Shown one piece after another: positions 47,717-59,620 of a stretch of DNA of 64,000 bases. Source of the stretch: Acytostelium subglobosum LB1. Lineage: Eukaryota > Evosea > Eumycetozoa > Acytosteliales > Acytosteliaceae. Both the position numbers and the translations under genes were made by a program. How positions within the stretch are numbered: the stretch's first letter is position 1; every line of letters starts with the position of its first letter. The DNA is taken from NCBI RefSeq assembly GCF_000787575.1, contig NW_012236510.1, forward strand, positions 1-64,000. Direction: 5' to 3'. The notes beneath the pieces were generated by a model that did no database searches, was not told the DNA's origin, and was given only the letters and a program-made list of their open reading frames with translations.

Positions 47717-49933
47717 TCAGTCAACCAGCTCCTCAGTTGATATTTGGTTCATTGTTGTGATGGTGTTACCAGTTGTTGTGGTGATGGTCACTTCTGGTTC
47801 ATTAGACAATGATGAGACACTGACCACTGATCCTTGTGTACTAGTGTTTGATTCTGATGATGTTGATACGTTATCAACATTTATCGTTGGGGTCACAACA
47901 TAGACCGTCTCGGTTGTTGATGTCGATTGGACGGCACTGGGTGGTGGTGATGATACCAATTGGATGTCAGAGCTGGGTGATCCTACTGGACTGACTGGAA
48001 TGCTGTCTACAATTGGTGAGGACTTGGTCTCGAATTTTCTGTGTGACAGCATTGACACCTGTCCCAAGAAAGAAATGGTAATGTCGCTGGAGACTATGCC
48101 AAATGGCTCGCCATCCACTTGCATGGCGGTAGTTGGATGCTTCTTTGTTCTGTGCTTCAAAACAATGTGCGAGCCTTGTGCCAGTTTGAACGGAGACATG
48201 ACACCACTGATGATGGAGCCGAGATGAGGGAGGTTCGACACGCCCACGACCTCTAGTTTGCCNATCGTCAATCTTTTGTTCTTTGAACGCACCCTTGACT
48301 CGTTTCCACAGACGTGCGCCACCTGCATAGTTGTTGACATTTATGATCATGATTCCTTGGATGTTCTTATCCAACTGCAGTGGTTTGCCATCGATGATGA
48401 TCTCGAGTAGTTCATTCATCAGGGGGAACTTCTTGGTCATGAACTCCTCCAGACCTATCTTGCCGTACCACAGCTTGTTGATAACTCTACCCTTGAAAAG
48501 ATGTGGATTTGCGTTCCTTGCCTCATGGAATCCAAGGGCAATGTCAGCATCCAGTCCGATGCTAAAATAGTTGTTCATCACGATTGATCTAGACTCCTTC
48601 TCTACCTCATTGATCTCAACTGTCCATCTAAGTTGGGGGTAATCAAATTAGATTGATGTCAAACTCTAAATCAGTCAGCGAGATCACATACGTATCCAAC
48701 TTTGTCATCTTTGAATCGGAGATATCCTTCAGGACAGATGTCAGTGGCTGTCCACTGTAGCCTGGTCCCCATCCAAGTGATCTAGACATGTCATTGCCTG
48801 TTCCAAGTGGGATAATGGCAATTGGTATGGGTGGCATGTTGTACTTCTTGAGGGCCTGTAGTAGCCATCCAACAGTACCATCGCCACCACACACCAAGAA
48901 TCGTATCTTTTCCATCTCAGTTGGGTTCTCCTCTAGGTATCGCTGGACTATCTGAATGACATGGTCTGGACCGTCATGTATCAGATCAATCAGTTGCATT
49001 GGGTTGATAAGGGAAGCGAACTTGCGCATGAAGGTCTTGCCCAGCTGTCCACCAGACTTGGAGTTGACAAAGATGAGTAGGGCCTTGGCTGGAAGTGGGG
49101 CCTCAAGTCTCCACTGCACTGGACCGACATGCTCCTTGTCGTGGTTGTTGTAGCTGGATGTGTCCAACAGGGAGATGCACGATGGTGGGATGATTAACTC
49201 TGCGAGGTCACCAAAGTCACACTGGATCTGCTGCTTGTCGATGCAGCTGCTGTGCACATGTCTGCGACACCATGCACATTTGAAGTGCGCCAGAGAGAAG
49301 GACGTGTCCACCTTCTCATTGCAATGAATGCAAGGCTTGACCTCCTTCAGGTTGCCCTGAATCCAATGGTGATGATTGAATTCATCGCGATTGCGATCAG
49401 CATTTGATAATGTGTGCGAGTCGATGATGCGATGATATGTGATACGACAATTGGATGGGGTCTTGTCTCTGCAGGCGTCGTGAGCCACGTAGCGACAGTC
49501 GATGCATGTGTAGCATGTATCGGAAGATGTAAAAGTAGTCTCACGACAGTAGTTACAGAACTTCTTGAGACCCTTGGATGAGAGATTGAATCGATGTGGT
49601 GCTATTCTAATCGACAGATCTACATTGGCGATTGTGTCGTTTGGTTCAAACGATGAACTACCATCTCCAGGGTTTGGACGATCCTGTTGCACTCTACATT
49701 GTACAGTGACCTGTGATGTGCATCTAGAGTGTGATTTGAAGTTACAATCAACACATTGGAAGCCTTGTGAGCACAAGCCCCATAGAAGTCCTGCACAGTG
49801 ATCACAAAATGTCTGTTGTCGTCAAGTGTTGTTGTTAGGGAATGTTGATTATTTGTAACATTATCAAGATACATACGAATGTATTGAAAGTCTTTACTTT
49901 CCAATTGTGAACTATATGAGGATGATTGCTCAT
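47717..49933 (-). CDS. dgkA: Diacylglycerol kinase
   Basis: Three minus-strand exons (49933-49877, 49812-48692, 48627-47717) give about 695 aa once the N at 48263 is treated as surplus (frame KEQKIDD then GKLEVVGVSN). The kinase turns diacylglycerol into phosphatidic acid and so ends DAG signalling. Three C1 zinc fingers are visible in the first 190 residues (HNWKVKTFNTFTFCDHCAG joined across intron 1; FNLSSKGLKKFCNYC; VKPCIHCNEKVDTSF). Then the catalytic domain has LLIFVNSKSGGQLGK, LVCGGDGTVGWLLQ and PLGTGNDMSRSLGWG. The accessory domain has MNNYFSIGLDADIALGFHEAR shortened here, and NVNNYAGGARLW. The C-terminus is S/T/P-rich. The architecture resembles D. discoideum DgkA, first described as a myosin heavy chain kinase. 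Confidence 0.92.
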
Positions 49934-50106
49934 TGATTTAAATATGTATAATAATACAACATGTAATGTAATAATAACAAAGATGAATGAATGAAATTGG
50001 TGAAACAAACAGTACAATTTCAGAATTCAGATCTTCATCCTCAGAAGGACATTGAACGAAAACAGAAACACACTCACATAGAAACAGATACAAACACACA
50101 ACAACA

Positions 50107-51828
50107 ATGGATGAACTTCTTGACGACTACTTGAATGGAGGTAGTTATACTCAGAAGCACTGGAATGCACCTGATGCCTTCTTAAAAGAGGATGATACTC
50201 CTGTACATTATATTCAACAGTTGGCATTATTTATCAATCAATATAGTTGGCTGTATAGGGAGAGAACAATTGACTTCTTTCTCAATGATGTATGGTCATT
50301 GGTGCCAGTCGAGTGGCATGAGCCTCTACTATCAATGACCGATACAGAGTGTCTTTGGTTCGCGTCGGCCGATGTTGTTAAGGACACATGGCCACAATCA
50401 CTTAGGACCTTTGTCACTGAGGCCAAACGACTATGGATGCCAAAGACTGTGAAAAGAGATGAACAACGTTGGAAGATGCCAGACTTTGCTCTGCCATCAC
50501 TCAAGCTAAAGATGTCAGAGAAAAAGATACACGAGATCAAGAGAATGGCAGAGTTGGTGGACAGTGTCGCAATCATCATGAAACCAGACGAGATCGTTGA
50601 CATTGGTTCAGGCGAGGGATACCTCACTCAAGTGCTCTCACATCAATATCATCACAGCCTTACTGCTATCGACTGTTCAGAATCATTCATTGGTGGTGCA
50701 ATCAAACGACAGAATCAGATAGAGGTGGAGAGAGTATCGGCAAGGATGAAGGCGCTAAATGTGGTGTCAAGTACAACTACTACCAACAACAACAACAAAG
50801 ATGTCGTTCAGGAGGAGATAGTGGAGGGAGACGACGAGACCACAACAATAACAAAGAAAAAGATAAAGATAAGACTTACACCTGAGCAACAACAAGAGTT
50901 GGCAGATAGGAAGAAGATGGAAAAGTTGGAAAAGAGGAAGGCATTGTTGGATGAGATGGATATCAGTGGTCCAAAGATGTGTGTCGCAATGATATCGCCA
51001 GAGATGAAGAATGATGACTTTATCAATCTGCTGGCCAAACACGATTCATCCAAGCAATACCAGTCGATAATGATGATTGGATTGCACACCTGCGGTACAT
51101 TGGCCTCCACCATGATTGCAAACTATGTACAATGCAACAGAGTCAATTGTCTGGTCGATGTTGGTTGTTGCTACTACAGGATACCAGGTCATTCATACCA
51201 GTTCCTGTCAGAGAGCGCACGAGGTCTGGTGGAGCTGGGGCCTGCCGCACTAAAGCTCAGCTGCGAGGCGTCCGACTTCTCATATGGCACACGATCAGAT
51301 GATCAACTATATTCACTCAACGAGTTCAAGTACAGCATGAAGGTACACTTCTTCCGTGTGATCTTTGAGACAGCACTCATTCGATTGTATGGCGCAGATC
51401 ACTCATTCACCATTCGTTGTATCTCTCGTGCCAACTCTGCAACGTTTGAACTATATGCACAGAGTGCACTGAAACGAATGACATCACAATTGGACAAACA
51501 ACGAAAGGATGGTGGTGGAGTGCATGACAACAGGTCATTGCCAACATTGGACCAACTAATGGAGATTTACCATCAGTATGAGAATGACCAAAAGAAGATA
51601 TCATTGTTCCTACTACTACGAGGTTTGATTGCGCCCGTACTCGAGTCATACATCGTCATGGATCGTTGGTTATTCCTGGATGAGTCACGCCAACATACCG
51701 AGAAAGTCACCGGCCAAACATCCACGCTGCGATCATTCATCGTACCAATCTTTGAAGAGACCATCTCACCTAGGAACTACGCCATACTCAGCTTCAAACA
51801 ACCATTGACGAAGCAGATGCCTCAATAA
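50107..51828 (+). CDS. METTL25/RRNAD1-family methyltransferase-like protein
   Basis: One exon encodes 573 aa, 173 bp head-to-head from the diacylglycerol kinase gene. An N-terminal helical part holds LALFINQYSWLYRERTIDFFL. The SAM-dependent methyltransferase fold follows, with the motif I sequence IVDIGSGEGYLTQVLS preceded by MSEKKIHEIKRMAELV. A charged low-complexity insert (about 225-275) separates it from the second part of the fold: IGLHTCGTLASTMI, LVDVGCCYYRIPG and LKLSCEA, the hallmarks of the METTL25/METTL25B family. The C-terminal segment ends in a basic helical region. The target is unclear; the glycine-rich SAM loop is intact, so activity is plausible. Confidence 0.88.
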   Translation: MDELLDDYLNGGSYTQKHWNAPDAFLKEDDTPVHYIQQLALFINQYSWLYRERTIDFFLNDVWSLVPVEWHEPLLSMTDTECLWFASADVVKDTWPQSLRTFVTEAKRLWMPKTVKRDEQRWKMPDFALPSLKLKMSEKKIHEIKRMAELVDSVAIIMKPDEIVDIGSGEGYLTQVLSHQYHHSLTAIDCSESFIGGAIKRQNQIEVERVSARMKALNVVSSTTTTNNNNKDVVQEEIVEGDDETTTITKKKIKIRLTPEQQQELADRKKMEKLEKRKALLDEMDISGPKMCVAMISPEMKNDDFINLLAKHDSSKQYQSIMMIGLHTCGTLASTMIANYVQCNRVNCLVDVGCCYYRIPGHSYQFLSESARGLVELGPAALKLSCEASDFSYGTRSDDQLYSLNEFKYSMKVHFFRVIFETALIRLYGADHSFTIRCISRANSATFELYAQSALKRMTSQLDKQRKDGGGVHDNRSLPTLDQLMEIYHQYENDQKKISLFLLLRGLIAPVLESYIVMDRWLFLDESRQHTEKVTGQTSTLRSFIVPIFEETISPRNYAILSFKQPLTKQMPQ

Positions 51829-51850
51829 TAACAATAATATATTTGGTACT

Positions 51851-54260
51851 TTATTCAATCTTTGGGAATAATCCAATAGCACCATACTGATTCAAGTCCA
51901 ACAGGGTGGCAATGAGGGACTTCTCATCGAGTTTTGATTGATCAGCGGAGGCTGCCCTTCGGAGATCAGCATACTTTAGACCATTGTTGTTCTTTTGCAA
52001 CACATTCCATATGTTCTCCCAGGCCATCGGCATCTCAAGGGCGTACATCTGGCCCTCGAATATGCCCACGAGGTACATGGTCTCGTGCTGGTATTGCTTT
52101 GGATCGAATGACTTTTGAACCAACTGCTCGATGCCCTCATGGTACTTGGCCAACTCACGCTCCAAAATCTTCTTATTGTTGATTGTAGCCTCCATCTCTT
52201 GTACCTTTGCATCTATATCCTCTGAGAACACACGATGCACCTCTGACAGTTGATTGTGATTGGTCTTTATCATTTGGAATGACCTAGATGGCAGTATTGT
52301 GAATGACTCCATCTCCTCACCTGTCAACTCTTCATCAACATACACCGACAGCTCTTCAATCCAATGATCTGTCAGTTTCTTTGTTTGAACGACTATCATC
52401 TAAGTATGTGGTGGATGGTCCATTGTCAGTCTATCATTGATTGATTGATTGATTGATGGATGGGTGGACTGTACATACCTCTTCCAAGTCGATTAGAAGT
52501 TTAAATATGATTGGTACTTTGATGCTCTGTGCATCCAAGAACTGCTGGAGGCGTGTGTATAGTGGTAGTCGCTGATAGAAGTATATTGATCGTGTGAATT
52601 GCTCAACCAGGCCATCCATTGTCTTGACACCTGGTATCTCCAACAGTCCTCTCTCGATACAGTACTCAAGCATCGTTGATGTGGCGGGTACACAAGAGAT
52701 TAGACCTTCATACACCTGTCTAACTGTGAGTGTCTCTGACTTGGGTACCAGACTGGGTAGTCCATTGGCAATCATTGCAGGATTCAGATAGTGTCTGACC
52801 TCTTGCATAAAGTCCGATGTAATCACTCGCTTGAATGTCCTACAGAGATGCTGAAGCTTGGACAGATCACTGGCTGCCTCCTTGTCACCAGTCATTCCAT
52901 ATTGATAGTACACCTGGAACTGTCTGTTGGCCTCGCGTAGCAACAGGTCTACCTTTGTGCGATGCTCCAGATTGGCAACGGCAGACTTGTCGCTGACTGC
53001 CACCGGATGGAAGAGTAGCTGGTCCAAGCGCTGCTCGATGAACTTGCGATACTCTCCAATTGACGCTATATAGTCAGTGTCTTCTTCGAGTGATGTGAGC
53101 ACCGCCATGAATGGCTCACATTGCATCCTTCCATAGTGACTCTTGACATAGAGCATTGTGTCTGTGACAGAGTTGAGCTGGTCCCATGGTAACACTGCAT
53201 CGTCCTTGGTGGTGGCCTCATGATGATACTCATTGTTGATGCCATGCTTTGTGAGTGAGTTGAGTCCTTTGAATATCTCCTGATCTAAGAGCTCCAGCTC
53301 TGACTCAAAGTATGTGATCGCTCCTTTGATCATGGCTGCCGCTTGCTCAGCCGCCTGTAACTGTTGTGTCGAGTCCATCTGCATCCATTGTTGAGGGGAC
53401 TTGACTCGCAGCACCTCGTCCAAAGCATGCCAGTGAACAACAGGGATCAGCTCGTTGAGCTTGGCGCCCAGGTACATCTCCCACTTGGTCTGTCCATCAC
53501 TCCAATAGAACTTGCACCAACGATGTATCAACTCGTGTGGGGTCCACTTTGATGTGTGGCTAGGGTTGTAGGTGGCCATCTGGTCCTCCTGGTGAAAGGC
53601 GCTGTACTTTGGCATCTCCAGCTCGCCCAACATCCACTTGGGTGCCGTCTTCATCAATGCACTACAAGTGGTCTCGTCCTGCTCGGCACGTTGCACGATC
53701 TGCTGCTCGGTCGACTCGCTCATTCCTTTGTTTGATGACGCGCCCTTCTTGTTGTTGACCTGAGGTGTCTGCTGTTTCTTTCCCGTATGCAACTGTTGTG
53801 ATAGCTTCTCTGTAATACGTTCGGCCTGTTCCTTGCGTTTCAGTCGCTCATAGTCGTCCATTGGAGTGATCACTTTACGCAGTTCATGATGATTGAATGT
53901 GACGCCAGAGTTGAAAGCGAGTGCTGCCGCTCTCAAAGTGAATGGTGAGGCTGTGACCTCTTGTTGCGGTACATTCAAGAATGAGGACAGACGAGCATGA
54001 TGCGGTGCAGTGTTCTTTGCCAACTGCTGACTCATATCGACAATATCCTGTGCGAGCTGTTTGTCTGAGCATTGTAACAGGTACTTGCGACGATCTGCTG
54101 CCTGTAGTGATCTTAGCTCCTGAGGTACGCTCAGTCCATTATATACTATTGGTTGTTGTTGTTGTTGTGATGATGCTGATGTATAGTATCTATATATATT
54201 GAGTGTAGTCGTCCATGTCGATGACGACCCTGTAGTAATAACCTTCTTCAATCGTAACAT
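51851..54260 (-). CDS. Unrecognised predicted mitochondrial protein, 776 aa
   Basis: Two minus-strand exons (54260-52479 and 52399-51851, phase 0) give 776 aa. I chose the ATG at 54260 because it opens a classic mitochondrial presequence (MLRLKKVITTGSSSTWTTT, then LNIYRYYTSAS). The frame runs on upstream, but there it overlaps the end of the neighbouring gene. The body is helical and charged, with a K/Q-rich linker near residues 155-200, SKWTPHELIHRWCKFYWSDG, and a long C-terminal coiled-coil-like part (SEVHRVFSEDIDAKVQEMEA) ending in GAIGLFPKIE. No known domain is apparent. It could belong to a lineage-specific mitochondrial complex such as the ribosome. Its stop lies 22 bp from that of the METTL25-like gene. 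Confidence 0.78.
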
Positions 54261-54355
54261 GATCACGTAAATGATCGAACGAGTCAAACATCGAATGACC
54301 TTGTCGGTCCACAAGTTCACACTTTGTTGACATTTCTCGAGAGGCTTTATTTCTT

Positions 54356-55977
54356 TCACTTGCTACTGTTGTTGTTGTTCTCAAGCTTGATCAGTATGTT
54401 GGCAATGATATCAGTGTGAGGGTTGTCACTTAGGACAATCTGAGCGAGCAGTGGCTCGAACGGCAAGAGGACGGGGATGTTCAGTGGCTCCTTGGAGGCG
54501 TACGAGAGGAACATGGCGGACTTCTTGCCCATCTCCAGGTTGTGCTCACCAGTCTTGAACGAGAGCAGATTGCATAGGTGGCGCACCAGACCCGGGCAGT
54601 GTGCAATGACGATCCTCGACTTTTGTGACAGCTTCGACAGCTGCAGTAGGATGTTCAGGGCCATCAGCTGAACATCGTTGGTTGAGTGACCAAGCAACTC
54701 GATCAGTCTCAATATCAAGTTGCTGCCATTTCCAAAGGTGATTGGTGTGCTCTTGAGTTGCAATGTTTGGGGTGGTGACTGAGGCGCTGGTGTAATGGTC
54801 GCTGTCGACAGCGTTGGTGTTATCGATAACAACTCGTTGTTGTTACCATTCTGTTGAGGTTGTTGTTGTTGAGTGTTACTATTGTTGTTGTATGTATCTA
54901 CATTATATGGTGATGATATTGGATCAGAGGCAAGTACGGTGTTGGTTTGAATTGGCGAGATGACGATCATATCGAATAGTGGGTCACAGATTGGACGCAT
55001 CAAGACAATATCGGCCTGCTCACGCGATGACTTTGATCTGAGGATGAGCTCCAGCGCCTCCATGCCTGCGAGCAATGCATCGTCATTGTCAAAGGTGAAT
55101 AGTGACATGTCCAGTGTCTCGAGTATCACACGTGCCAAGTAAGGTGGCGTGCTGATCAGTGTCGGTAGTTTGGCATTGTCAAACAGCATGAACTGAATGT
55201 CGCTCTGTGCAAATGTACCCTGTACCTGTGCCTGCTGTTGCTGTTGTTGCTGCTGCTGCTCATCGAGTACCTTCATCGGCAACTTCTTTGCAATCTTTGA
55301 GAAGATCTCCAGGATGTAGCGTGGCGTGTTGTCAATGGCGGCGTCATACATGCTGAGCACGGTCTGATCGCCAGCCACCAAGCCCTGACGATACTTTAGG
55401 TGAGAGTGCATCACCTGCACAAGGGCAGTGAGTGCAGTTGGATGTGAGGCGATGGTCGAGTCATTGGGCGCGAGGAGGATGGCGTTCCTCAATATCGCAA
55501 TCACCTTGCTGACGATCTCTATGTTGTTGCTGATTCGCATTGTGTAGGTCGATGTTGCAGGGTCCTCGACAAAGGTGACGATAGTCGATATTATAGCGTC
55601 GAGCAGTGAACAAGTCGAGTACTGTCCCCTCTCTATATACTGTGCATTGGTGACCAGTGTCAGCTTGCCCTGATATGCTCGCGACAACAATGAGTTGATC
55701 GCAAACATGACCGAGTTGCGGTCTTGAGCACACAAGTATGAGATCAGTCGTTTGTTTGATGTATCTTCGATCAGTCTCTTATTCAATCTATTTGAATAGC
55801 ATGGTATATCTGTTCTACTAAAGTCTGATTCGATGTACGTATGGCAATGATGTTAGATCAAATATTTGATTGATTGTTTGATTTGATTGATTGAATGTAG
55901 ACGATCATACAGTTATATAGTTGGAATTGTTGGACAGCTTGTTGTGTAGACATGTAGGGTACATTGAATCTTGACAT
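54356..55977 (-). CDS. Armadillo-like alpha-solenoid protein (possibly ARID2/RSC9-like)
   Basis: The main minus-strand exon (55824-54356) is open and holds no ATG near its start. A small first exon 55977-55911 (MSRFNVPYMSTQQAVQQFQ..., donor GTATGA) joins it in phase to give 511 aa; this exon is plausible but its donor is weak. The protein is made of paired helices: RNSVMFAINSLLSRAYQG, SLLDAIISTIVTFVED, LARVILETLDMSLF, LLAGMEALELILRSK, LILRLIELLGHSTNDVQLMA, and LEMGKKSAMFLSYAS. Q/N-rich spacers interrupt it at about 180 and 310. This spacing fits the armadillo part of ARID2/RSC9 chromatin remodelling subunits, but no ARID domain is visible and I hold this only as a possibility. Confidence 0.72.
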
Positions 55978-56051
55978 GTTTGATTGATTATATATATATA
56001 TATCTTTGTACTTTATCTGTAACTCTATCAAACAAAAAGGAAGAATACACA

Positions 56052-56252
56052 ATGATTCATTCAAATTTGAATTTTTTAACGGCTTCAGCAGTAATGAAGA
56101 CGACTCACTCACTCTACCGTGGCAACATTCAGACAGCCTTTGTCGTTGTTGAGTACCTCAAGGCCAACCCCGACATGATCAACCCATCGACACCACCTCT
56201 TCAATCAAAGAACGTGTCTGTTGCTGTTCGTAACTCAGAAGAGTTTGATTAA
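56052..56252 (+). CDS. Small unrecognised protein, 66 aa
   Basis: The ATG at 56052 follows an AT-rich leader and opens a frame of 66 codons with coding-like codon use, ending in RNSEEFD. It has one hydrophobic helix-like segment (NIQTAFVVVEYLKAN). It lies head-to-head with the armadillo-like gene, about 74 bp from that gene's proposed start. I do not recognise a family. The next 300 bp downstream hold no continuation with clear splice sites. Confidence 0.55.
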   Translation: MIHSNLNFLTASAVMKTTHSLYRGNIQTAFVVVEYLKANPDMINPSTPPLQSKNVSVAVRNSEEFD

Positions 56253-56551
56253 TAGTTGTATTTATAGTTGTTATTCAAAGTAGTAGTAGGGAAGTAGGGG
56301 ATGGAGGGGAGTTGGATGGAAGGATAGTATATCCTCAACGCTAAAGCGGGCATTTGATTGATTACATGGTGTGGCGTCTCGTGTTCGTAGTAGTAAAGTG
56401 GTGGATGGATGGTCGTGGCCCAGCCAGACCAAAGTTTGTTGTTGCTGTTGGGCCAATATCTTCTTGTTGTTGTTGTTGTTGTTGTTGTAAATTGTAAAGA
56501 GTTGGTTGTTTGTTATGTATGTATGATGATTGATTGCAGCGCTTCAAAAAC
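56253..56551. other. Intergenic (3' side)
   Basis: Spacer between the 66-aa ORF and the convergent CRT-like gene, with a (GTT)n run near 56462-56490. No gene recognised. Confidence 0.4.
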
Positions 56552-58132
56552 TTAAATATTATTCTGTTGATCCAAACGGATGTACTTGTCGCCTGGTACG
56601 TTGATGCCTAGCTTGCCAAAGAATTGGTTCCTATGGTACTCTGTGGTCTTGGGAAGGATGGCAGGCCGCTTGATGACCTCAATGGTGAATGGCTCCATGC
56701 CTGGGATGACCCTAGTCTCCTTCTCCTCGCCGCCAGCCTCCTTGCTCTTCAGTACGGAGCCGACACGATACATGATCAGACCCGTTAGAATTACAATCAG
56801 TCCTCCTAGTGTGTACATTGAGAATGCCTGGTAGATCGACTCTGGCACAATGAATCTGAGCGAGAACACAATGTTGGCAATTGGGAGTCTCAATGTGTTG
56901 GCAATAGAGTAAACTGTTGCTCCTGCGTGCTATATTGGTTTGGATTATGTTTGTTTGGCGATGTTAATATTTGATTGATTGAAAGTCAATTTGAATGGAC
57001 ATACCTTAATGACCAAAAGAATAAAGACGTTGTAGATGATGTTGATGGCCATGTAACACATGATAATGATGTAGGCGTTGTGGCAGTTGTCACATGGGAT
57101 GCTGTGAGCTGGAGGGTCGAATGCACAACCTGGGTTGGTGATGTTGGTGATGGAGTTGATTCCACTTAGACAGTAGGCACCGTCTCTAAGCGATGGGATA
57201 ACCTGGGAGAACTTGACTGTGGCGGGTGGTGGCAAAATGTCGTTGATTGGGAACAGGAATGTGCCTGTGATGCCCTGGAACGTGTTGTCCCAGAACTGGA
57301 GGTACCACACATCCATGTCGTCGACGGCCTGGAAACCAATGTCCTTGTAGACGTTGGAGGCAGCCATCGGAATCATGGAGATCAGATAGAATAGGTTCCA
57401 GAATGGCTTGTTGCCAGAGTTCTCTCCCTTACCAAACAGCGAGGGCACCAACGCAACAAACACACCGCCAATGATGACGGTGGCGCCGAGCAGCTGCACC
57501 CAAGAGTAGCGAGTCTTCAGGAAGAAGAACGAGCCAATCATAGTGATGGGGATGATCGCCTGGTTGAGCAGCTGCTGCAGTGGTCCCGACGTGCTGATAC
57601 CTCCGATGATGACAAAGTAACCCGACACGGCGTCCAAAGCACCCATGATCAAGAACTTGTACTTGGGGAAGGCACGTGTCTCTGCGGGGATATCATTGGT
57701 GAACACTATCTTATAAGCCACCACTGATCCAAACACTGGGATATAACCATAGTTGGTCAATTGACTAAAAATATTTGTTTGATTGATTGTATGTGTGTGT
57801 GAGTGAGTGTGATCAATCAATCAATCACATGACTTGACTAAATATATATCTTACTTGAGGAAGAAACCATAGTTTGAGAATGAATTCATTGTCAACTTCA
57901 ACAAGACACTGTTGATTACACCAGAGACAACGTAGAGAGTGCAGTAGAGCAGGATGATCATTGACTCACGTGTCAGGGTGGGCAGTTTGATGTCGAATCC
58001 ACACGTCCACCATCTGCTCTTGTTTTTGATTGGACTACATGACGCATCGCTGTTATTCAACGACTTATCGATTCCGATTGCACTATCCTCGTCTGGTGCG
58101 AGGAGAGGTTGTCTCTCTACATCTTTTCCCAT
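56552..58132 (-). CDS. CRT-like transporter (chloroquine-resistance transporter family)
   Basis: Three minus-strand exons (58132-57855, 57764-57005, 56929-56552) in phase give 471 aa. It is a drug/metabolite-superfamily carrier with about ten membrane helices, as in Plasmodium CRT and the three Dictyostelium crtp proteins. Family features include ILLYCTLYVVSGVINSVLLK, the YGYIPVFGSVVAYKI segment, QQLLNQAIIPITMIGSFFFL and IIGGVFVALVPSLFG. The cysteine-bearing luminal loop CLSGINSITNITNPGCAFDP then CDNCHNAY is characteristic of CRTs. The N-terminus has RQPLLAPDEDS, a dileucine sorting signal for endolysosomes. CRTs export amino acids, peptides or thiols from acidic organelles. The last exon encodes the final helices and a basic tail. 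Confidence 0.9.
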
Positions 58133-58616
58133 TGTATTGTTATTTATACTATTGCTAGATTAATACTTTGTTGTTAAAGATGTTGATTTAAATTATATAA
58201 TATATATATATATATTATTATTATATTAGTATCGTATATATATATATGGTATGAATGTTATAATAATAAAGAGATAGATTGATAGATAATTATTTGTTTG
58301 AATATATTTGAAGGAGGACAGACTTATCAAAGAACAATCAGATTATGTCAAGGACTATTCAAAAACACACCCACATTGGCAATCATACAATCACTTTGAT
58401 CAGTTTTACCAACAACCTACCTTTTGATTTTTTTTTCGAGCATAACGTCACCGTCAGGTGTGGCAAGTCCGAGCCATCCCAAATCTCCTTGGAACATTCA
58501 TGGTCCCATGACCACCATTCAATAACAATAAATCAGAACTGTGTTACTGCTTGCTAACTGATCACAAAAGAAGGTACCTAATATATCATTATTATTATTA
58601 TTATTATTTGTTGTTG
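58133..58616. other. Intergenic, AT-rich
   Basis: Upstream region of the CRT-like gene (58133-58320, mostly TA-rich) and 3' flank of the next minus-strand gene. A short frame near 58345-58557 has poor codon structure. No RNA gene recognised. Confidence 0.5.
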
Positions 58617-59620
58617 TTATTGCTTATCATTATCACCAAAGTCAGTAGTAAAGATTGACTTCTCTTTGAGTATGTTATCGATGATGTTGATCTTGTCTGT
58701 CTTGTAGGGATAGACGTAGGAGTCGCCACTGGGCAGTGAATAGATCTTGGTCACCTTGTTCAGATGCATCTGCGCCTTTAGATGTCTCTTGTAGGAGATC
58801 AATGGGGTGGCGCCAGCCTTGGAGTAGACGTCGCGCAACACCAACTCGGTCTGGGACTTGTCGCGCATGTAGCTGTTGGCCTCCACCGCCATGAATGGCA
58901 CGATGAGATGTGACAGTCCAATGGGGAAACTGGCTTGCAGAGCAAACCTCGATGCCAGCAGCATTGGAATGAATGTTCCCAAGAACACCTTGACATTGGA
59001 TATTGTCCTCTCTTTGGATGTGTGTAGTCTAATCGATGAGTTGAGCACTGCAATACTAGCATCCTCCTCATCCTTTGTAATCGGTACTATTCCGTACTCT
59101 TCTATTAATTGATTGCGAATTGATGGTTCCTCTGTGTTTGTGCGTGCGTGATTAGGACATGCGTATTAGTATCATGATCCTACATCAACAACAACTACTT
59201 CACCAACATACTATCCAAGTCATTGAATGTTAACTTCTCGACTGAAGCAATGTCATTCTTGAATGTGGTCTTGACACCTGACGCTATGTATGTATCTATG
59301 ATTGGTTTGACGCGTTCACCTAATGGCCATGCAGGAGAGACGATGGCAATGGCAGCATTCTCATCACCAAATGAGTAGATGGAAGTGTCGTCTGGTGCCG
59401 TGTAGACATCGTACTTTTCAAAGTTGATGGTGTCCTCATAGCCCAACTCTTTAGCTCGGTTGATGTAGTACTGCTTTCTATCATGTGGCACCTGTTTGAA
59501 CGACTTGTTGTGACTCTCAACGAATGACTTTGTCGAGAAGTCCAATGGTGCTGTTGCCAACAAGTTGGTGCCCATGAACACCGAATATATTGTCAATGTC
59601 AACTTTCCAACTCTAACCAT
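58617..59620 (-). CDS. Unrecognised 307-aa protein with a membrane hairpin
   Basis: Two minus-strand exons (59620-59212 and 59131-58617, phase 1) encode 307 aa. Splicing joins LTFNDLD to KEPSIRNQLIEEYGIVPIT. A first hydrophobic stretch lies at residues 8-25 (LTIYSVFMGTNLLATAPLDF). A second, longer one of about 35 residues lies at 196-230 (VFLGTFIPMLLASRFALQAS, then FPIGLSHLIVPF) and could be a two-pass hairpin. A KRHLKAQMHLNKVTKIY basic segment follows. I do not recognise the family. A mitochondrial or ER membrane location is possible but not shown. Confidence 0.75.

Noticed and set aside
48643-48691. Continuation of the diacylglycerol kinase frame as VISLTDLEFDINLI
   Set aside because: It is intron sequence: GTATGT at 48691 and the AG before 48627 join KLDT to WTVEINE in frame, as expected of the family.
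58345-58557. A 70-codon plus-strand frame in the CRT upstream spacer
   Set aside because: Codon use is unlike the neighbours, no splice signals fit, and no domain is seen.
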